DNA from: Oceanospirillum sp048270425
GTDB lineage: Bacteria > Pseudomonadota > Gammaproteobacteria > Pseudomonadales > Halomonadaceae
Reading direction: 5' to 3'
Assembly (NCBI GenBank): GCA_048270425.1
Contig: JBLWSY010000003.1
Coordinates: 1 to 64,000 of the forward strand
Length of the DNA stretch: 64,000 nt
Part shown: piece by piece, positions 7,975 through 17,148 of the stretch
Position numbering within the stretch: the stretch's first letter is position 1
How the letters are laid out: each line of letters starts with the position of its first letter
Made by a program: the position numbers and the translations under genes
The notes under the pieces: model-generated
The model's database searches: none
What the model was told of the DNA's origin: nothing
The model's input: only the letters and a program-made list of their open reading frames with translations

Positions 7975-9111
7975 TTAGCGATCTTCCGCTTCGGTGAAGC
8001 TACTGTCCCAGCGCGCCACTTCCCGCAGCATGGAGGTCGCAAAAGTGCCCACCGGCAGCATAAAGCTCAATACCAGATCGGTCTGGCCATTTTCCTGCTG
8101 CCAGTCCCAGTGCAGATGTTCAGGGATCAGGCGCAGAGCCCGGCGCTCAGGATTTAAACCAGAGCTTTCGATACCGGCCGCTAACGCCGGATAACGACCG
8201 ATGACTTCCGCTTCCAGCTCACGGGCTGCTGCAGTGACTTTAGGCTCACCAGCACCCCACAAAGGCCCGGTCGGGTGAATCACGCCATCTTCCAGACGCT
8301 GTTGCACATCGGCATCACCCAGCTCAATGGCAAACTGGCTGCGGCTACCGGAGAAGGTCGCCACATCGCCAGCCAGCCAGACCTGCCAGTTATTACGCTC
8401 AATACGCTCTGCCAGAACACGGTTAAACAGCCAGCTACGCAAGGCGGACAGCATCATGGCGCGGCCATCTTTGTCACGCTTACTGAGTTTCAGGGATTCA
8501 CCCGCCTCAACACGCATGACTGCCTTGCTCAGGTTGTTGCCTTTGCGGCCAAAACGCTGTTCGCCAAAATAGTTCGGCACGCCCTGAATAGCGATCTTAT
8601 CCAGCAGAGCTTCTGCAGCGGCCTGATCACCGTCAAAGCCACGCAGGCGGATGGCGAATTTATTCGCCCGATGCACACCACGTTTCAGCTTCTTGCGGTG
8701 ACGGATCGCTTTCAGAATCTCAACACCTTCAATACAGAACTCGCTCCAGTCCGGTGATTCCAGACCGGGAATATGCACACTGAACCACTGTAACGTCACC
8801 GCATGACGATCTTTCATACCGGAATAGGACACGGCATTAAAGCCAACCTTGGCAAAACGCGCCAGCTGACGGGCAACCCAATCAGTATTGTTGCCGCGTT
8901 TGCGAATCCAGAGGAAATGGTGCTCGCCTTCACCTTCCGGTTCAAAGCCCAGAATCTCCTCCACCTGAAAATCTTCAGGCTCCGCCCGAAGCTGCGCTGT
9001 CGCAACCGGGCCTCCCCAGGCATAGGGAAATTCCAGAGACAGCGGGCATACCAGATCCTCTTCCTCGTAAAAGGGTTTACGGTTTTCTGGTGCAGATGTG
9101 GATTCAGACAT
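7975..9111 (-). CDS. truD: tRNA pseudouridine(13) synthase TruD
   Basis: Converts uridine 13 of tRNA-Glu to pseudouridine. The 378-residue protein contains the TruD signature SGMKDRHAVTLQWFSV with the catalytic Asp at residue 101, the KLKRGVHRANKFAIRLRG stretch and the NYFGEQRFGRKGNNL motif. It has about 25 more N-terminal residues than the E. coli enzyme; the ATG at 9111 has GAGTGA close by, and no better internal start is obvious. Lies in the ispD-ispF-truD-surE-pcm order usual in this class. Confidence 0.95.
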   Translation of the reverse strand: MSESTSAPENRKPFYEEEDLVCPLSLEFPYAWGGPVATAQLRAEPEDFQVEEILGFEPEGEGEHHFLWIRKRGNNTDWVARQLARFAKVGFNAVSYSGMKDRHAVTLQWFSVHIPGLESPDWSEFCIEGVEILKAIRHRKKLKRGVHRANKFAIRLRGFDGDQAAAEALLDKIAIQGVPNYFGEQRFGRKGNNLSKAVMRVEAGESLKLSKRDKDGRAMMLSALRSWLFNRVLAERIERNNWQVWLAGDVATFSGSRSQFAIELGDADVQQRLEDGVIHPTGPLWGAGEPKVTAAARELEAEVIGRYPALAAGIESSGLNPERRALRLIPEHLHWDWQQENGQTDLVLSFMLPVGTFATSMLREVARWDSSFTEAEDR

Positions 9112-9174
9112 TCACTCAGTTCCAATTAAAAGAATACAGGGCCAAGGCCCAAAAATTGTTCAGTATGCAGGTTT

Positions 9175-9657
9175 TCAGCCTTGAGCCTTAGGCACCAGCA
9201 GCGCAACAGCATGGGCCGCAATGCCCTCTTTACGCCCGGTAAAGCCCAGTTTTTCTGTTGTCGTCGCTTTGACATTGACCGCTGAAATATCGACGTCCAG
9301 ATCCGCAGCCAGATGCACACGCATCGCTTCAATATGCGGTGCCATTTTAGGTGCCTGAGCCACTAAAGTGCTGTCGATATTACCTACCACCCAGCCCTCT
9401 GCTTTCAGAAGGCCCACCACATGACGCAGCAGGTTACGGCTGTCGGCACCTTCAAACTCAGGATCCGTATCCGGGAAGTGTTTGCCGATATCGCCAAGGC
9501 CCGCAGCCCCCAAAAGTGCATCACAGAGGGCGTGAATCAGGACATCACCATCAGAGTGTGCCAGCAGCCCATGCTCGTAGGGGATGCTGACACCACCTAA
9601 AACAACGTGATCACCAGGGCCAAACTTGTGTACATCAAAACCGTGACCGATTCGCAT
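9175..9657 (-). CDS. ispF: 2-C-methyl-D-erythritol 2,4-cyclodiphosphate synthase
   Basis: Fifth step of the MEP isoprenoid pathway: cyclises CDP-methylerythritol 2-phosphate with loss of CMP. The 160-residue protein begins MRIGHGFDVHKF, with zinc ligands Asp8 and His10, and has AHSDGDVLIHALCDALLG with the third ligand His42. The ATTTEKLGFTGRKEGI motif near 132-147 is the hydrophobic-pocket and CMP-binding region. It follows ispD by 28 bases and acts two steps later in the pathway. Confidence 0.97.
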   Translation of the reverse strand: MRIGHGFDVHKFGPGDHVVLGGVSIPYEHGLLAHSDGDVLIHALCDALLGAAGLGDIGKHFPDTDPEFEGADSRNLLRHVVGLLKAEGWVVGNIDSTLVAQAPKMAPHIEAMRVHLAADLDVDISAVNVKATTTEKLGFTGRKEGIAAHAVALLVPKAQG

Positions 9658-9685
9658 GGTCTCTCCTCAGATGAATAGGAATAAA

Positions 9686-10432
9686 TTAAACGGCTGACCC
9701 GCTCTGCACTGACGCTTTTTGATCTTGCTGCGCCCGGATAAAAAGCTCTGCAAAGGCCAGATCATCAGGGTGGGTCACTTTGATATTGTCTCTGTGCCCG
9801 GCAACAAGCTTAGGACTAAAACCAGCCCATTCAAGTGCCGATGCTTCATCCGTAATCGTAGCGCCAGCAGACAGCCCATCCTCTAAGGCACGATATAGCT
9901 TTCCAAAGCGGAACATCTGGGGTGTCAGGGCATGCCAGAGCGCGGTGCGATCTACGGTTTCAGAAATCGCGTTGTCCTGTGTCGCCCGCTTCATGGTATC
10001 GGCAACCGGCAGCGCCAGAATCCCGCCAATAGCAGAATCTTTAAGCTGAGTCACCAGATCGTCGATATCGCTTTCCCGCACACAAGGGCGAGCGACATCG
10101 TGCACTAATACCCAGTCATCTTCAGACGCTTCCGCTGAAATCGCTTTCAGGCCATTAAGCACCGAATCCGCCCGCTCTTTACCGCCAGATACTTCCCGCA
10201 GAGAAACGCCAGTTGGCTTCTGAATAGCAGGCCAATAGGGATCATCCGGATTAAGGCAGATAACAAACTCTGCCTGAGGCAGGGCTTTCGCCAGGCGCTC
10301 AAGGGTGTGCTCAATAATTGGACGGTCATTTAACGGCAGGTACTGCTTAGGGCGATCCGCCTGCATTCGTGATCCGACACCAGCAGCAGGGATAATCAGC
10401 CACATTTTGGAAGCGGTGGATAATTGACTCAT
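9686..10432 (-). CDS. ispD: 2-C-methyl-D-erythritol 4-phosphate cytidylyltransferase
   Basis: Third step of the MEP pathway: transfers CMP from CTP to methylerythritol phosphate. The 248-residue protein has the nucleotide-binding loop IIPAAGVGSRMQADRPKQYL near 13-32, the VHDVARPCV block and the VTHPDDLAFAE C-terminal motif. It follows ftsB by 25 bases, a common pairing in gammaproteobacteria. Product DXS for the first step is not encoded in this window, while Dxr is. Confidence 0.96.
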   Translation of the reverse strand: MSQLSTASKMWLIIPAAGVGSRMQADRPKQYLPLNDRPIIEHTLERLAKALPQAEFVICLNPDDPYWPAIQKPTGVSLREVSGGKERADSVLNGLKAISAEASEDDWVLVHDVARPCVRESDIDDLVTQLKDSAIGGILALPVADTMKRATQDNAISETVDRTALWHALTPQMFRFGKLYRALEDGLSAGATITDEASALEWAGFSPKLVAGHRDNIKVTHPDDLAFAELFIRAQQDQKASVQSGSAV

Positions 10433-10457
10433 AACGCACTCAGTCTTTGGGTTCTGA

Positions 10458-10817
10458 TCACTGGTTGACCACTTCCGGCTGGCTCAGACTGCCCGGCTGC
10501 GGAACAACAGCAGAAGGTGACACCGTTTTTTCGCTTGGCTTGGGCTTATCAATTAACAGAAAGAAGGTTTCGTTCGGGCGAACCATGCCCAACTCATAGC
10601 GGGCGCGCTCTTCGATGGCGTCCAGACCGCTTTTCAGGTCAGCAACTTCAGCGGCAAGGGCATCATTGCGCTTGGCCAGCTCGGCATTTTCAGCTTTGCG
10701 GACTTCGATACGGCTTTCCAGCTGCCAGGTTTCCGGCAAACTGCTCTCTCCAAACCACAGACGAAGCTGCAGCAAAGCGATCAGGACCACCAGAATTAAA
10801 TTTAGAAAACGAAACAT
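10458..10817 (-). CDS. ftsB: Cell division protein FtsB
   Basis: Small bitopic septum protein forming the FtsQLB complex that signals to the septal peptidoglycan synthase. The 119-residue product has a membrane segment at about 3-21 (FLNLILVVLIALLQLRLWF), a coiled coil at about 29-72 and the conserved ERARYELGMVRPNETFF block near 71-86. The last 30 residues are a Pro/Ser-rich tail longer than in E. coli (103 residues). Gene order eno-ftsB-ispD supports the call. Confidence 0.95.
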   Translation of the reverse strand: MFRFLNLILVVLIALLQLRLWFGESSLPETWQLESRIEVRKAENAELAKRNDALAAEVADLKSGLDAIEERARYELGMVRPNETFFLLIDKPKPSEKTVSPSAVVPQPGSLSQPEVVNQ

Positions 10818-10914
10818 GGGTTCGGTCTGTATCCCGATAGTTAAGCCATCAATACCCGCCAGAAGACAAAACGCAGGCGACTGAGAAAACAGGCATTATG
10901 AGTGAAAAAGCAGC

Positions 10915-10950
10915 GACAAAAAAGGGGAACCCTAAGGCTCCCCTCTTTTT
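10915..10950 (-). terminator. Intrinsic terminator of eno
   Basis: Stem GGGGA (10924-10928) with TCCCC (10939-10943), extended by a CC/GG pair after one mismatch, loop CTAA. On the minus strand it is followed by TTTTTTG; a T-run on the plus side makes it potentially bidirectional. It separates eno from ftsB, which therefore probably has its own promoter. Confidence 0.75.
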
Positions 10951-10989
10951 ACCAGCCCTTAGGAGCAGGTATCAGATCTGATCGGCGAA

Positions 10990-12285
10990 TTAAGCCTGAC
11001 CTTTGATCTCTTTCAGACCGTTGTATACGGCTTTATCACCTAGCTCAGCTGCGATTTCCAGCAGGCGGTTGTACTTGGCAACACGGTCAGAACGGCACAG
11101 AGAACCGGTCTTAATCTGACCTGCAGCAGTACCTACTGCCAGATCAGCAATAGTGGTGTCTTCAGTTTCACCGGAACGGTGAGAGATCACGGCAGTGAAG
11201 CCCGCATCTTTCGCCATCTTGATCGCGTCCAGAGTTTCGGACAGAGAACCGATCTGGTTGAATTTGATCAGGATAGAGTTACCGATGCTTTCTTCGATAC
11301 CACGCGCCAGAATCTTGGTGTTGGTTACGAACAGGTCGTCACCGACCAGCTGAACTTTGTCACCAATCTTCTTAGTCAGGTAAGCCCAGCCTTCCCAGTC
11401 AGACTCGTCCAGACCGTCTTCGATAGAAACGATCGGGTAGTTTTCAGTCAGAGCAGCCAGATAATCACCAAAACCTTCTGCGTCGAATACTTTACCTTCG
11501 CCGGACAGATCGTATTTGCCATCTTTGTAGAACTCAGATGCGGCACAGTCCAGAGCCAGAGTGACGTCTTTACCCAACTCGTAGCCCGCGTTGCTGATCG
11601 CTTCTTTGATCACAACCAGCGCTTCTTCGTTAGAAGCCAGGTTAGGTGCGAAACCACCTTCGTCACCTACCGCAGTGTTCAGACCTTTTGCCTTCAGAAC
11701 AGCTTTCAGTGCGTGGAAGATTTCAGTACCGCAACGCAGTGCTTCGTTGAAAGAGGTGAAGTTAACCGGCTGAACCATGAACTCCTGGATATCAACGTTG
11801 TTATCCGCGTGCTCACCACCGTTCAGGATGTTCATCATAGGCACAGGCATAGAGAACTGACCGGCAGTGCCGTTGATCTCTGCGATGTGTGCGTACAGGG
11901 GCATGCCTTTGTCAGCTGCTGCTGCTTTAGCGGCTGCCAGAGAAACCGCCAGAATGGCGTTAGCGCCCAGAGTCGCTTTGTTCTCGGTGCCGTCCAGTTC
12001 CAGCATCTTGTTGTCCAGCGCACGCTGGTCCGCAGCATCCATACCGATCAGAGCAGCACGGATAGTAGTGTTCACGCCTTCAACCGCTTTCAGAACACCC
12101 TTACCCAGGTAACGGCTTTTGTCGCCATCACGCAGTTCCAGCGCTTCGCGGGAACCGGTAGAAGCACCGGAAGGTGCGCATGCGCGAGCACTAACGCCGG
12201 ATTCCAGAATTACTTCGGCCTGTACCGTTGGGTTACCACGAGAATCAAGCACTTCTAGTGCTTTGATATCAACGATTGCTGTCAT
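10990..12285 (-). CDS. eno: Enolase
   Basis: Interconverts 2-phosphoglycerate and phosphoenolpyruvate in glycolysis and gluconeogenesis, and in many gammaproteobacteria is a degradosome component. The 431-residue protein is full length, with SGASTGSREALELRD near 39-53, the catalytic GDEGGFAPNLASN near 205-217, the SIEDGLDESDWEGW metal site near 288-301, the Lys in ILIKFNQIGSLSET near 340 and the SHRSGETEDTTIADLAV signature near 369-385. GGAG lies ten bases before the start. Upstream lies a set of 15-bp repeats. Downstream terminator is clear. Confidence 0.98.
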   Translation of the reverse strand: MTAIVDIKALEVLDSRGNPTVQAEVILESGVSARACAPSGASTGSREALELRDGDKSRYLGKGVLKAVEGVNTTIRAALIGMDAADQRALDNKMLELDGTENKATLGANAILAVSLAAAKAAAADKGMPLYAHIAEINGTAGQFSMPVPMMNILNGGEHADNNVDIQEFMVQPVNFTSFNEALRCGTEIFHALKAVLKAKGLNTAVGDEGGFAPNLASNEEALVVIKEAISNAGYELGKDVTLALDCAASEFYKDGKYDLSGEGKVFDAEGFGDYLAALTENYPIVSIEDGLDESDWEGWAYLTKKIGDKVQLVGDDLFVTNTKILARGIEESIGNSILIKFNQIGSLSETLDAIKMAKDAGFTAVISHRSGETEDTTIADLAVGTAAGQIKTGSLCRSDRVAKYNRLLEIAAELGDKAVYNGLKEIKGQA

Positions 12286-12365
12286 TTGGATTTTTCTCCA
12301 GGTTTGCTTAATAACGTAAAGCGATTCAATAAGGTTTTATCGCTCCCTGAGGGAAACGACAGAGT

Positions 12366-12425
12366 TCTTTAACTGAAGGCTTTCTAACAGAAAGCCCTCT
12401 AACTAAAAGCTCTCTAACTGAAACG
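12366..12425. repeat. Four tandem imperfect 15-bp repeats upstream of eno
   Basis: Read on the minus strand, 12425-12366 divides into four contiguous 15-mers: CGTTTCAGTTAGAGA, GCTTTTAGTTAGAGG, GCTTTCTGTTAGAAA and GCCTTCAGTTAAAGA. The GTTA core is invariant and the spacing exact. They lie 80-140 bases before the eno start codon, in the eno promoter/leader region, and 126 bases or more beyond the end of kdsA. Confidence 0.85.
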
Positions 12426-12518
12426 ACCGAAGCCATACGGTTAAGAACAGCTCCGGTCAGAAAATCAGGCTGACAAGCAGCAAAGGCTGTTTATCAGCGG
12501 CAACTCAATATCCGGATA

Positions 12519-13394
12519 TTATCGGATATCCAGTGGGGCAAAGTCTTTAACCAGATCGTCGATGGCTTTCATCTGCGCCAGGAAAGGCTCCAGTTGTGCC
12601 AGCGGCAATGCTGACGGGCCATCACACTTGGCTTTTTCCGGATCAGGGTGTGCTTCCAGGAATAAACCGGCAATACCCAACGCCATACCAGCACGACCCA
12701 GTTGAGCCACCTGATGACGACGACCACCGGAAGCAGCCCCCATCGGATCACGACACTGCAGTGCATGAGTCACATCAAAAATCAGTGGCGCACCCTTGCA
12801 GGCTTTGCGCATGACATCAAAGCCCAACATATCCACAACCAGATTGTCGTAACCAAAGCTGGAACCGCGTTCGCAGATCATCACTTTGTCGTTACCACAC
12901 TCTTCAAACTTCTCCACCATATTGCCCATCTGAGCCGGGCTGGTGAACTGAGGTTTTTTGATATTGATCACCGCACCGGTCTGCGCCATCGCCTGAACCA
13001 GATCGGTCTGACGGGCCAGAAACGCCGGCAGCTGAATTACATCAGCCACTTCTGCCACGGGCTGAGCCTGGTACGGCTCGTGCAGATCGGTGATGACCGG
13101 AACATTAAACTGCTGCTTAACTTCTGCCAGAATCTCCAGACCTTTCTCCAGGCCCGGACCACGGTAGGAGTGGATCGAGGAACGGTTTGCCTTATCAAAA
13201 GACGCCTTAAACACATAAGGAATACCCAGACGCTGAGTGACCTCAACGTAGTGCTCGGCAATCTGCATCGCCATATCGCGTGATTCCAGAACATTCATGC
13301 CACCGTACAGCACGAACGGCAGGTTATTGGCACACTGAAGACCAGCAAACTCAATGATCTTGTCGTTACCCTGTATAGAGTCAGGCTTTGACAT
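12519..13394 (-). CDS. kdsA: 3-deoxy-8-phosphooctulonate synthase (KDO-8-phosphate synthase)
   Basis: Condenses arabinose 5-phosphate and phosphoenolpyruvate to KDO 8-phosphate, the precursor of the inner core sugar of lipopolysaccharide. The 291-residue protein has FKASFDKANRSS near 62-73, VPVITDLHEP near 95-104, IQLPAFLARQTDL near 115-127, NIKKPQF near 139-145 and DVTHALQCRDPMGAASGGRR near 207-226, all typical of the non-metal or metal-poor class of DAHP-synthase-like enzymes. It lies between pyrG and eno, a common gammaproteobacterial order. Confidence 0.97.
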   Translation of the reverse strand: MSKPDSIQGNDKIIEFAGLQCANNLPFVLYGGMNVLESRDMAMQIAEHYVEVTQRLGIPYVFKASFDKANRSSIHSYRGPGLEKGLEILAEVKQQFNVPVITDLHEPYQAQPVAEVADVIQLPAFLARQTDLVQAMAQTGAVINIKKPQFTSPAQMGNMVEKFEECGNDKVMICERGSSFGYDNLVVDMLGFDVMRKACKGAPLIFDVTHALQCRDPMGAASGGRRHQVAQLGRAGMALGIAGLFLEAHPDPEKAKCDGPSALPLAQLEPFLAQMKAIDDLVKDFAPLDIR

Positions 13395-13488
13395 GACGAT
13401 CCCTCAATCAAATAACGGTTACAACGGGGTACAAAGTATGGCCGGAACGGGAGCGGAGTGCTCAGATTTATCCGGCCAACTGAAAGAC

Positions 13489-13514
13489 AAAAGCCCTTAA
13501 TTAAAAGGGCTTTT
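13489..13514 (-). terminator. Intrinsic terminator of pyrG
   Basis: Ten-base-pair stem AAAAGCCCTT (13489-13498) with AAGGGCTTTT (13505-13514) and a six-base loop, immediately behind the pyrG stop at 13529. On the minus strand the arm ends in TTTTGTCTTT. The kdsA gene begins about 95 bases further on, so kdsA probably has its own start of transcription. Confidence 0.7.
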
Positions 13515-13528
13515 GCATTCGGTCGCTA

Positions 13529-15166
13529 TCAGGCGTCCTGAGAGGCTGCCTTTTTGGCGAGACCCGCCTCGACAAAACCGGTGAACAGCGGATGGCCGTC
13601 ACGAGGCGTCGAAGTGAATTCCGGGTGGAACTGACACGCCACAAACCATGGGTGATCTTTCAGCTCTACCATTTCAACCAGAGATTCATCAGCGGAACGA
13701 CCAGAGAAGATCAGGCCTGCTTTTTCCAGATCGCCAACAAACTGATCGTTCACTTCATAACGGTGACGGTGACGTTCGTAGATCACATCCTGACCGTAGA
13801 TTTCACGAGCCTTGGAGCCTTTCAGCAGCTTACAGTCCTGAGCACCCAGACGCATGGTGCCGCCAAGATCAGAACTGTGATCACGTTCTTCGATCTTACC
13901 TTCAGGGTTTACCCATTCAGTAATCAGACCAACAACCGGATGGGTTGTGTCGTGGGTAAATTCGGTCGAGTGGGCATCAGCCATGCCAGCAACGTTACGG
14001 GCGTATTCAATCACCGCCACCTGCATACCCAGGCAGATACCCAGATAAGGAATCTTGTTCTCACGGGCAAACTGAGCGGTCAGGATCTTACCTTCAACAC
14101 CACGCTCGCCAAAACCGCCCGGAACCAGAATCGCATCTTTGTCTTTCAGACGGTCGGTGCCGTTACGCTCGATCTCTTCGGAATCGATATATTCGATATT
14201 AACCTTGGTGCGGTTCTTGATACCGGCATGGTCAATCGCTTCGATCAGAGACTTATAAGCATCCAGCAGCTCCATGTACTTACCAACCATGGCGATGTTG
14301 ATGCTCTTCAGAGGATTCAGCTTGGCGTCAGCTACCGCAACCCACTCAGACAGATCTGCCGGAGGACATTGCAGGCCAAAACGCTTAACCACGATCTCAT
14401 CCAGACCCTGAGCGTGCAGCATGCTCGGGATACGGTAAATCGTGTCTGCGTCTTCCAGAGAGATAACCGCTTTCTCGTCCACGTTGGTGAACAGAGAGAT
14501 CTTACGGCGCTCATTGGCTTCGATAGTGACTTCAGAACGGCACACCAGAATGTCCGGCTGAATACCAATAGAACGCAGCTCTTTAACAGAGTGCTGAGTC
14601 GGCTTGGTCTTCGTCTCACCGGCAGTCTTGATGTAAGGCACCAGAGTCAGGTGCATAAACATAGCGCGGTCAGAACCCACTTCTACTTTCAGCTGACGTA
14701 CCGCTTCCAGGAACGGCTGGGATTCGATATCACCTACGGTGCCACCGATCTCCACCAGAGCAACGTCACAACCTTCAGCACCTGCGATTACACGGCTTTT
14801 GATCTCGTCAGTAATATGTGGGATCACCTGAACCGTACCACCCAGGTAGTCACCGCGACGCTCTTTACGCAGTACGTGCTCGTAAACACGACCGGTCGTA
14901 AAGTTGTTGCGCTGAGTCATCTTGGTGCGGATGAAACGCTCGTAGTGGCCAAGGTCAAGGTCAGTCTCTGCGCCGTCTTCCGTCACAAAAACTTCACCGT
15001 GCTGGAAAGGGCTCATTGTGCCCGGATCAACGTTAATATACGGATCCAGCTTCAGCATGGTAACTTTCAGACCACGGGCCTCAAGAATAGCGGCCAGAGA
15101 TGCGGAGGCAATGCCTTTCCCTAAAGAAGAAACAACACCACCTGTGACGAAGATATATCGCGTCAT
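13529..15166 (-). CDS. pyrG: CTP synthase (glutamine hydrolysing)
   Basis: Aminates UTP to CTP using glutamine. The 545-residue protein has the amidoligase P-loop FVTGGVVSSLGKGIASASL at 6-24, the KLDPYINVDPGTMSPFQHGEVFV segment, and a C-terminal class I glutamine amidotransferase domain from about 290 with the nucleophile in YLGICLGMQ near 380 and the His-Glu pair in CQFHPEFTSTP near 515. It is full length. The 240 bases between its start and the tilS stop should hold its promoter. Confidence 0.98.
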   Translation of the reverse strand: MTRYIFVTGGVVSSLGKGIASASLAAILEARGLKVTMLKLDPYINVDPGTMSPFQHGEVFVTEDGAETDLDLGHYERFIRTKMTQRNNFTTGRVYEHVLRKERRGDYLGGTVQVIPHITDEIKSRVIAGAEGCDVALVEIGGTVGDIESQPFLEAVRQLKVEVGSDRAMFMHLTLVPYIKTAGETKTKPTQHSVKELRSIGIQPDILVCRSEVTIEANERRKISLFTNVDEKAVISLEDADTIYRIPSMLHAQGLDEIVVKRFGLQCPPADLSEWVAVADAKLNPLKSINIAMVGKYMELLDAYKSLIEAIDHAGIKNRTKVNIEYIDSEEIERNGTDRLKDKDAILVPGGFGERGVEGKILTAQFARENKIPYLGICLGMQVAVIEYARNVAGMADAHSTEFTHDTTHPVVGLITEWVNPEGKIEERDHSSDLGGTMRLGAQDCKLLKGSKAREIYGQDVIYERHRHRYEVNDQFVGDLEKAGLIFSGRSADESLVEMVELKDHPWFVACQFHPEFTSTPRDGHPLFTGFVEAGLAKKAASQDA

Positions 15167-15406
15167 GGATAACCTGTTTTATGCTGCAAATAAGAAAGAA
15201 GGGGGGTACTAACTTTTCGTCCCAGACAGCGGTCTTAGGTACAAAAATAGATGGGAGTGCAGGATACCAGAAGGCCTTAGCTATCACAATTCAGAAGGCA
15301 GTAATTCATTAAGAAAAACCGGAACATTGAACAAAAAACGTTGTGCAGTTTTCAATACACCCTTTTGATAATAAAGATGGCGCATTTCACCTGCTGCAAA
15401 CTCAGA

Positions 15407-17014
15407 TCAGGAAATTAATGGACTCTCATTTCTGGTAATGACAACAGGCCGCGTTTCAGCCTTTTCATCTTTTTCTAACACTCTGATATCCCACCAGAAA
15501 ATACCCGCATTGCAGGCATCCGCTGACTCTGAACCGATACCTTCTGCAGCCATAACAGGCGACCAGGCACCAATCAGATGGCTTTCACCCGCTTCAGTTT
15601 CCAGCCAGAAAAGCCTTACCTGATCCCGCAGCCAGGCAGGCACGCCTGTTTCCTGCAGCAGTTTTTTCAGTGCCTTACTGCCACGACGCGGCAAACGAAG
15701 TGATTCACCGCCCTCTCTTTGAGCTAATCTCAGAGAAGACGACAAAGGCAGGTGCAGAACATCTGCCGAATAAACAATCTGGTCCTTTGCTAGGGGCTTA
15801 ACCTGAAAGCCCACACCCTTTTTTGCCAGCTTGAAAGCCTCACCTTCACCGAAGCTATCGGATAAAAGAGAGGATAAAGAGATAGAGTCTGAATCAGCGC
15901 ACTGATCAGCCAGTGCATCTTCCTGAGCGTTTTCCTGAGCACCTCCCTCACAAGCCAATTCTTCCGTTAGTTTAAGAATCAGCTGATCCCGGTATCGGCG
16001 GATCTCATACTGCGGCCGCTGGAAGAGAGGCTGTGCATCATCCTGAGCCATAACCAGCTCCTCGATGATAGTCATAATCTGACGGTAATCCGGCGGTAAG
16101 ATGCCGGCACATTGCAGCCAGAAACGCAGCACATTTCGCTGCCGCTCCGGTGATAACTCAAGCAGCGCAGAACAGGAAAGCGAGCTGGGAGAAAGAGCGC
16201 TTTTAGAAAGAGCTACGCCGGAAAGCGCAACGCGCGCCAGATCGATCTCCGCCAGATCATTATTCAGGCTGTCTGCATCCGCTAACACCTGAGCATTTCG
16301 CCCGGCGACCTTTATCAGTTGCGGCCAACGGGACTTAAGCCGGGGGGTAATTTCACGGCGCAGAAAGTTACGGTCAAATTTGAGACTCTGATTTGACTCA
16401 TCCTCAACCCAACTTAATCCCTTCTCTTCCGCATAGGCTTCAAGTTCTGCTCGTTGAAAAGACAGCAAGGGACGATAAAGGCGACCCAACCCCAAAGGTC
16501 TTTCAACCGGCATTCCGGATAATCCCTGAGCACCCGCGCCACGCATCAGACGAAGCAGCAGGGTTTCCAACTGGTCATCACCGTGATGCGCCATCAGAAG
16601 AAGATCCCGAGCCTTCAGGCAGTTTTTGAATACCTGATAACGCGCCTTTCTGGCCTGCTCCTCAATAGATGAAGTACCGCTTAGCTGAACACGCTCAACC
16701 TGACAATCAACCGATACCGGGCGGCTTTTTTGACCAGAGTGGCTTTCCTGAAAAGAGAGCCTTTCCTGATAGCTTCGACACAGATTCAAACAGTGCTCCG
16801 CCCACTGATCCGCATTAGCACTTAAGCCGTGATGAACATGAATCACCCTGAGGGATTTCTCACGGGAAGCACAATACTGCACCGCCAGATCCAACAGCAC
16901 CACAGAATCCAGCCCGCCACTCAGCGCCAGCCAAAGCTGGTTATGATCCGGCAATCCATCAAGCAGTTCAGGTGTCAGCATCTTGGCAAATTCATTTTCT
17001 GGAGGTTGAAGCAT
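15407..17014 (-). CDS. tilS: tRNA(Ile)-lysidine synthase, with a low-complexity insert
   Basis: Ligates lysine to C34 of the AUA-reading tRNA-Ile. The PP-loop LSGGLDSVVLLDL is at 31-43, followed by HVHHGLSANAD, AHHGDDQLETLLLRLMRGAG near 142-161, and the C-terminal tRNA-binding part with LRLPRRGSKALKKLLQE and WLRDQVRLFW. At 535 residues it is about 100 longer than the E. coli protein. The extra length is a repeated Ala-Leu-Ser stretch near 262-290 and an acidic Ser-rich segment near 358-395. It follows accA, as in pseudomonads. Function is firm, the meaning of the inserts is not. Confidence 0.93.
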   Translation of the reverse strand: MLQPPENEFAKMLTPELLDGLPDHNQLWLALSGGLDSVVLLDLAVQYCASREKSLRVIHVHHGLSANADQWAEHCLNLCRSYQERLSFQESHSGQKSRPVSVDCQVERVQLSGTSSIEEQARKARYQVFKNCLKARDLLLMAHHGDDQLETLLLRLMRGAGAQGLSGMPVERPLGLGRLYRPLLSFQRAELEAYAEEKGLSWVEDESNQSLKFDRNFLRREITPRLKSRWPQLIKVAGRNAQVLADADSLNNDLAEIDLARVALSGVALSKSALSPSSLSCSALLELSPERQRNVLRFWLQCAGILPPDYRQIMTIIEELVMAQDDAQPLFQRPQYEIRRYRDQLILKLTEELACEGGAQENAQEDALADQCADSDSISLSSLLSDSFGEGEAFKLAKKGVGFQVKPLAKDQIVYSADVLHLPLSSSLRLAQREGGESLRLPRRGSKALKKLLQETGVPAWLRDQVRLFWLETEAGESHLIGAWSPVMAAEGIGSESADACNAGIFWWDIRVLEKDEKAETRPVVITRNESPLIS

Positions 17015-17071
17015 TTATTTTTAGGGGGTTAAAGAATTTATTTAACGAGGTTGACGCACAGATCTTCAGAC

Positions 17072-17110
17072 AAAAAATAACCCCGATAAGCCAGGCTCAT
17101 CGGGGTTATT
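17072..17110 (-). terminator. Intrinsic terminator of accA
   Basis: Perfect 12-bp stem AATAACCCCGAT (17076-17087) with ATCGGGGTTATT (17099-17110), eleven-base loop, followed on the minus strand by TTTTTTG. It lies 40 bases after the accA stop and ahead of tilS, so tilS is probably reached only by readthrough or from its own promoter. Confidence 0.85.
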
Positions 17111-17148
17111 GGAGACATTCAGGTCAGCAAACCCGACAGGTCTTTGTC

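Noticed and set aside
11179..12258. A 359-codon open frame opposite eno
   Set aside because: Antisense shadow; eno is complete and highly conserved on the other strand.
13592..15124. A 510-codon open frame on the plus strand opposite pyrG
   Set aside because: It is antisense to a certain gene, its product has no family look and strongly biased composition, and there is no ribosome site. It results from codon bias in pyrG.
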